From: Actinomycetes bacterium | Lineage (GTDB): Bacteria > Actinomycetota > Actinomycetes > Actinomycetales > Microbacteriaceae | Reading direction: 5' to 3' | Assembly: GCA_023450335.1 (NCBI GenBank) | Contig: JAEXHA010000116.1 | Span: 1 to 23,582 of the forward strand | DNA length: 23,582 bases | Part shown: in pieces, positions 22,843-23,582 of the stretch | How positions within the stretch are numbered: the stretch's first letter is position 1 | Layout: each line of letters starts with the position of its first letter | The notes under the pieces: generated by a model | What the model was told of the DNA's origin: nothing | The model's database searches: none | Seen by the model: the letters and a program-made list of their open reading frames with translations, nothing else | Program-made: the position numbers and the translations under genes

Positions 22843-23582
22843 GTGAGCCGCCCCGACTCCAGACGGAGGGTGCGGTCGATCAGCGCGGACGGCACTTCGA
22901 CGTGCGAGATGACGATGACGGCCTGATCGTCGCCGACGGCAGAGAGCAGATCGGTCAGCAGGGCGGTGGATGCCGCGGGGTCGACGCCCGCGGTCGGCTC
23001 ATCGAGCACGAGCACCGGGAACCCGCGCAGCAGCGCGCGGGCGAGCACGATGCGCTGGGCCTGCCCGCCGGAGACGAGCGCGCCGCGCTCGCCGACACGG
23101 GAGTCCAGCCCGCCGCGCTCGCGCAGCCAGTCGCCCAGGCCGACCCGCTCCAGGACGGCCTCGAGCTCGGCATCGGTGGCCGTGTCCCGCGCGAACAGCA
23201 GATTCTGCCGGATGTCCTCGTCGAACAGCATCGGCTGCTGCTCGCACAGCCCGACCACACGGCGCACCGCGTCGGGGGACAGCTCATGCACCTCCCGGCC
23301 ACCCAGCCGGTACGAGCCTGTCACCTCGAGGAACCGCACGAGCACGTGGGCGAGCGTGGTCTTGCCCGCACCGCTCGACCCGACAACGAGCACCCGCTCG
23401 CCCGGCCGCACCTCGAGGTCGACCCCCTGCAGCGTCGGTGACGCCTCTCCCGGCCAGCGCGCCGTGACATCGCGCAGCTGCAGCCCGTCGCCCAGCGCCG
23501 CGGCGGGAGCGTCGGCTGCGCGGTGTGTTTCGGGTGCTTCGACCGGCAGCTCCGGCGGCGCCTCGTCGGGCAGGGCGTGCGC
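22839..23582 (-). CDS. cydC: Thiol reductant ABC exporter subunit CydC, C-terminal part (5' truncated)
   Basis: The frame is open to the window edge, so about 247 C-terminal residues are seen and the membrane domain is missing. Seen: an Ala/Pro/Glu-rich linker, then an ABC ATPase with Walker A GSSGAGKTT, EQQPMLFDEDIRQNLLFA, signature LVSGGQAQR, and Walker B VLVLDEPTAGVDP. The LFARDTATDAELEAVLERVG and GGLDSRVGERGALVSGG blocks are typical of actinobacterial CydC. CydDC exports cysteine/glutathione-type thiols and is needed to assemble cytochrome bd, a low-oxygen oxidase that also resists NO. This fits the anaerobic respiration theme. CydD cannot be fully excluded without the N-terminus. Confidence 0.85.
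   Translation of the reverse strand, partial: AHALPDEAPPELPVEAPETHRAADAPAAALGDGLQLRDVTARWPGEASPTLQGVDLEVRPGERVLVVGSSGAGKTTLAHVLVRFLEVTGSYRLGGREVHELSPDAVRRVVGLCEQQPMLFDEDIRQNLLFARDTATDAELEAVLERVGLGDWLRERGGLDSRVGERGALVSGGQAQRIVLARALLRGFPVLVLDEPTAGVDPAASTALLTDLLSAVGDDQAVIVISHVEVPSALIDRTLRLESGRLT

Noticed and set aside
1..23582. tRNA/rRNA genes, CRISPR arrays, insertion sequences, phage or toxin-antitoxin genes
   Set aside because: Looked for and not seen; base composition and gene density are uniform across the window.

Overview
The window is very GC-rich (about 70% by eye), tightly packed and full of ATGA/GTGA/TGATG start-stop overlaps. Gene content (actinobacterial-type NarGHJI, CydC, a DUF6457 protein beside mobA) and style (near-leaderless starts behind TANNNT boxes, many GGATGCC/GGCATCC words) point to a high-GC actinobacterium. 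My best guess is Microbacteriaceae, close to Microbacterium; this is inference, since no rRNA or other marker is present.

Layout. (1) 1-730, plus: the C-terminal end of an FdhF/YdeP-type molybdopterin oxidoreductase. (2) 800-5553, plus: an operon of an NnrS-like membrane protein, a very large membrane-anchored copper nitrite reductase (polytopic domain + cupredoxin + NirK) and an atypical short cytochrome P450, with 14-base overlaps between successive genes. (3) 5631-12497, minus: narGHJI, respiratory nitrate reductase. (4) 12732-13964, plus: narK, divergent from narG. (5) 14043-14944, plus: moaB/mog and moaE. (6) 14969-18898, minus: moeB/moeZ-moeA-moaC-mobA-DUF6457-moaD, a compact molybdenum cofactor operon convergent with moaE. 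(7) 19035-22170, plus: a HTH-Mop regulator and modABC (molybdate uptake), divergent from moeB. (8) 22221-22823, plus: a GNAT acetyltransferase, convergent with (9) the C-terminal part of cydC (22839-23582, minus).

How it fits together. ModABC imports molybdate and the HTH-Mop protein probably senses it. The moa/moe/mob genes build the Mo-bis-MGD cofactor that NarG and the YdeP-like enzyme need. NarK exchanges nitrate and nitrite, NarGHI reduces nitrate to nitrite, and the NirK fusion reduces nitrite to NO outside the membrane. No NorB/NorZ-type NO reductase or NosZ is encoded here, so the fate of NO is the open question. The NnrS-like protein and the P450 coupled to nirK are the obvious candidates for NO handling. 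moaA is not in the window.

The most interesting points are: the nnrS-like/nirK-fusion/P450 module, possibly a self-contained membrane quinol:nitrite reductase with a P450 partner; two CGG-AAT palindromes between moeB and the HTH-Mop gene; a set of leaderless promoters with near-constant spacing; and a strongly enriched, non-oriented heptamer. No tRNA, rRNA, CRISPR, insertion sequence or phage gene was seen. No gene-free stretch exceeds 300 bases; the longest are 12498-12731 (narG/narK promoters) and 18899-19034 (moeB/mopR promoters).
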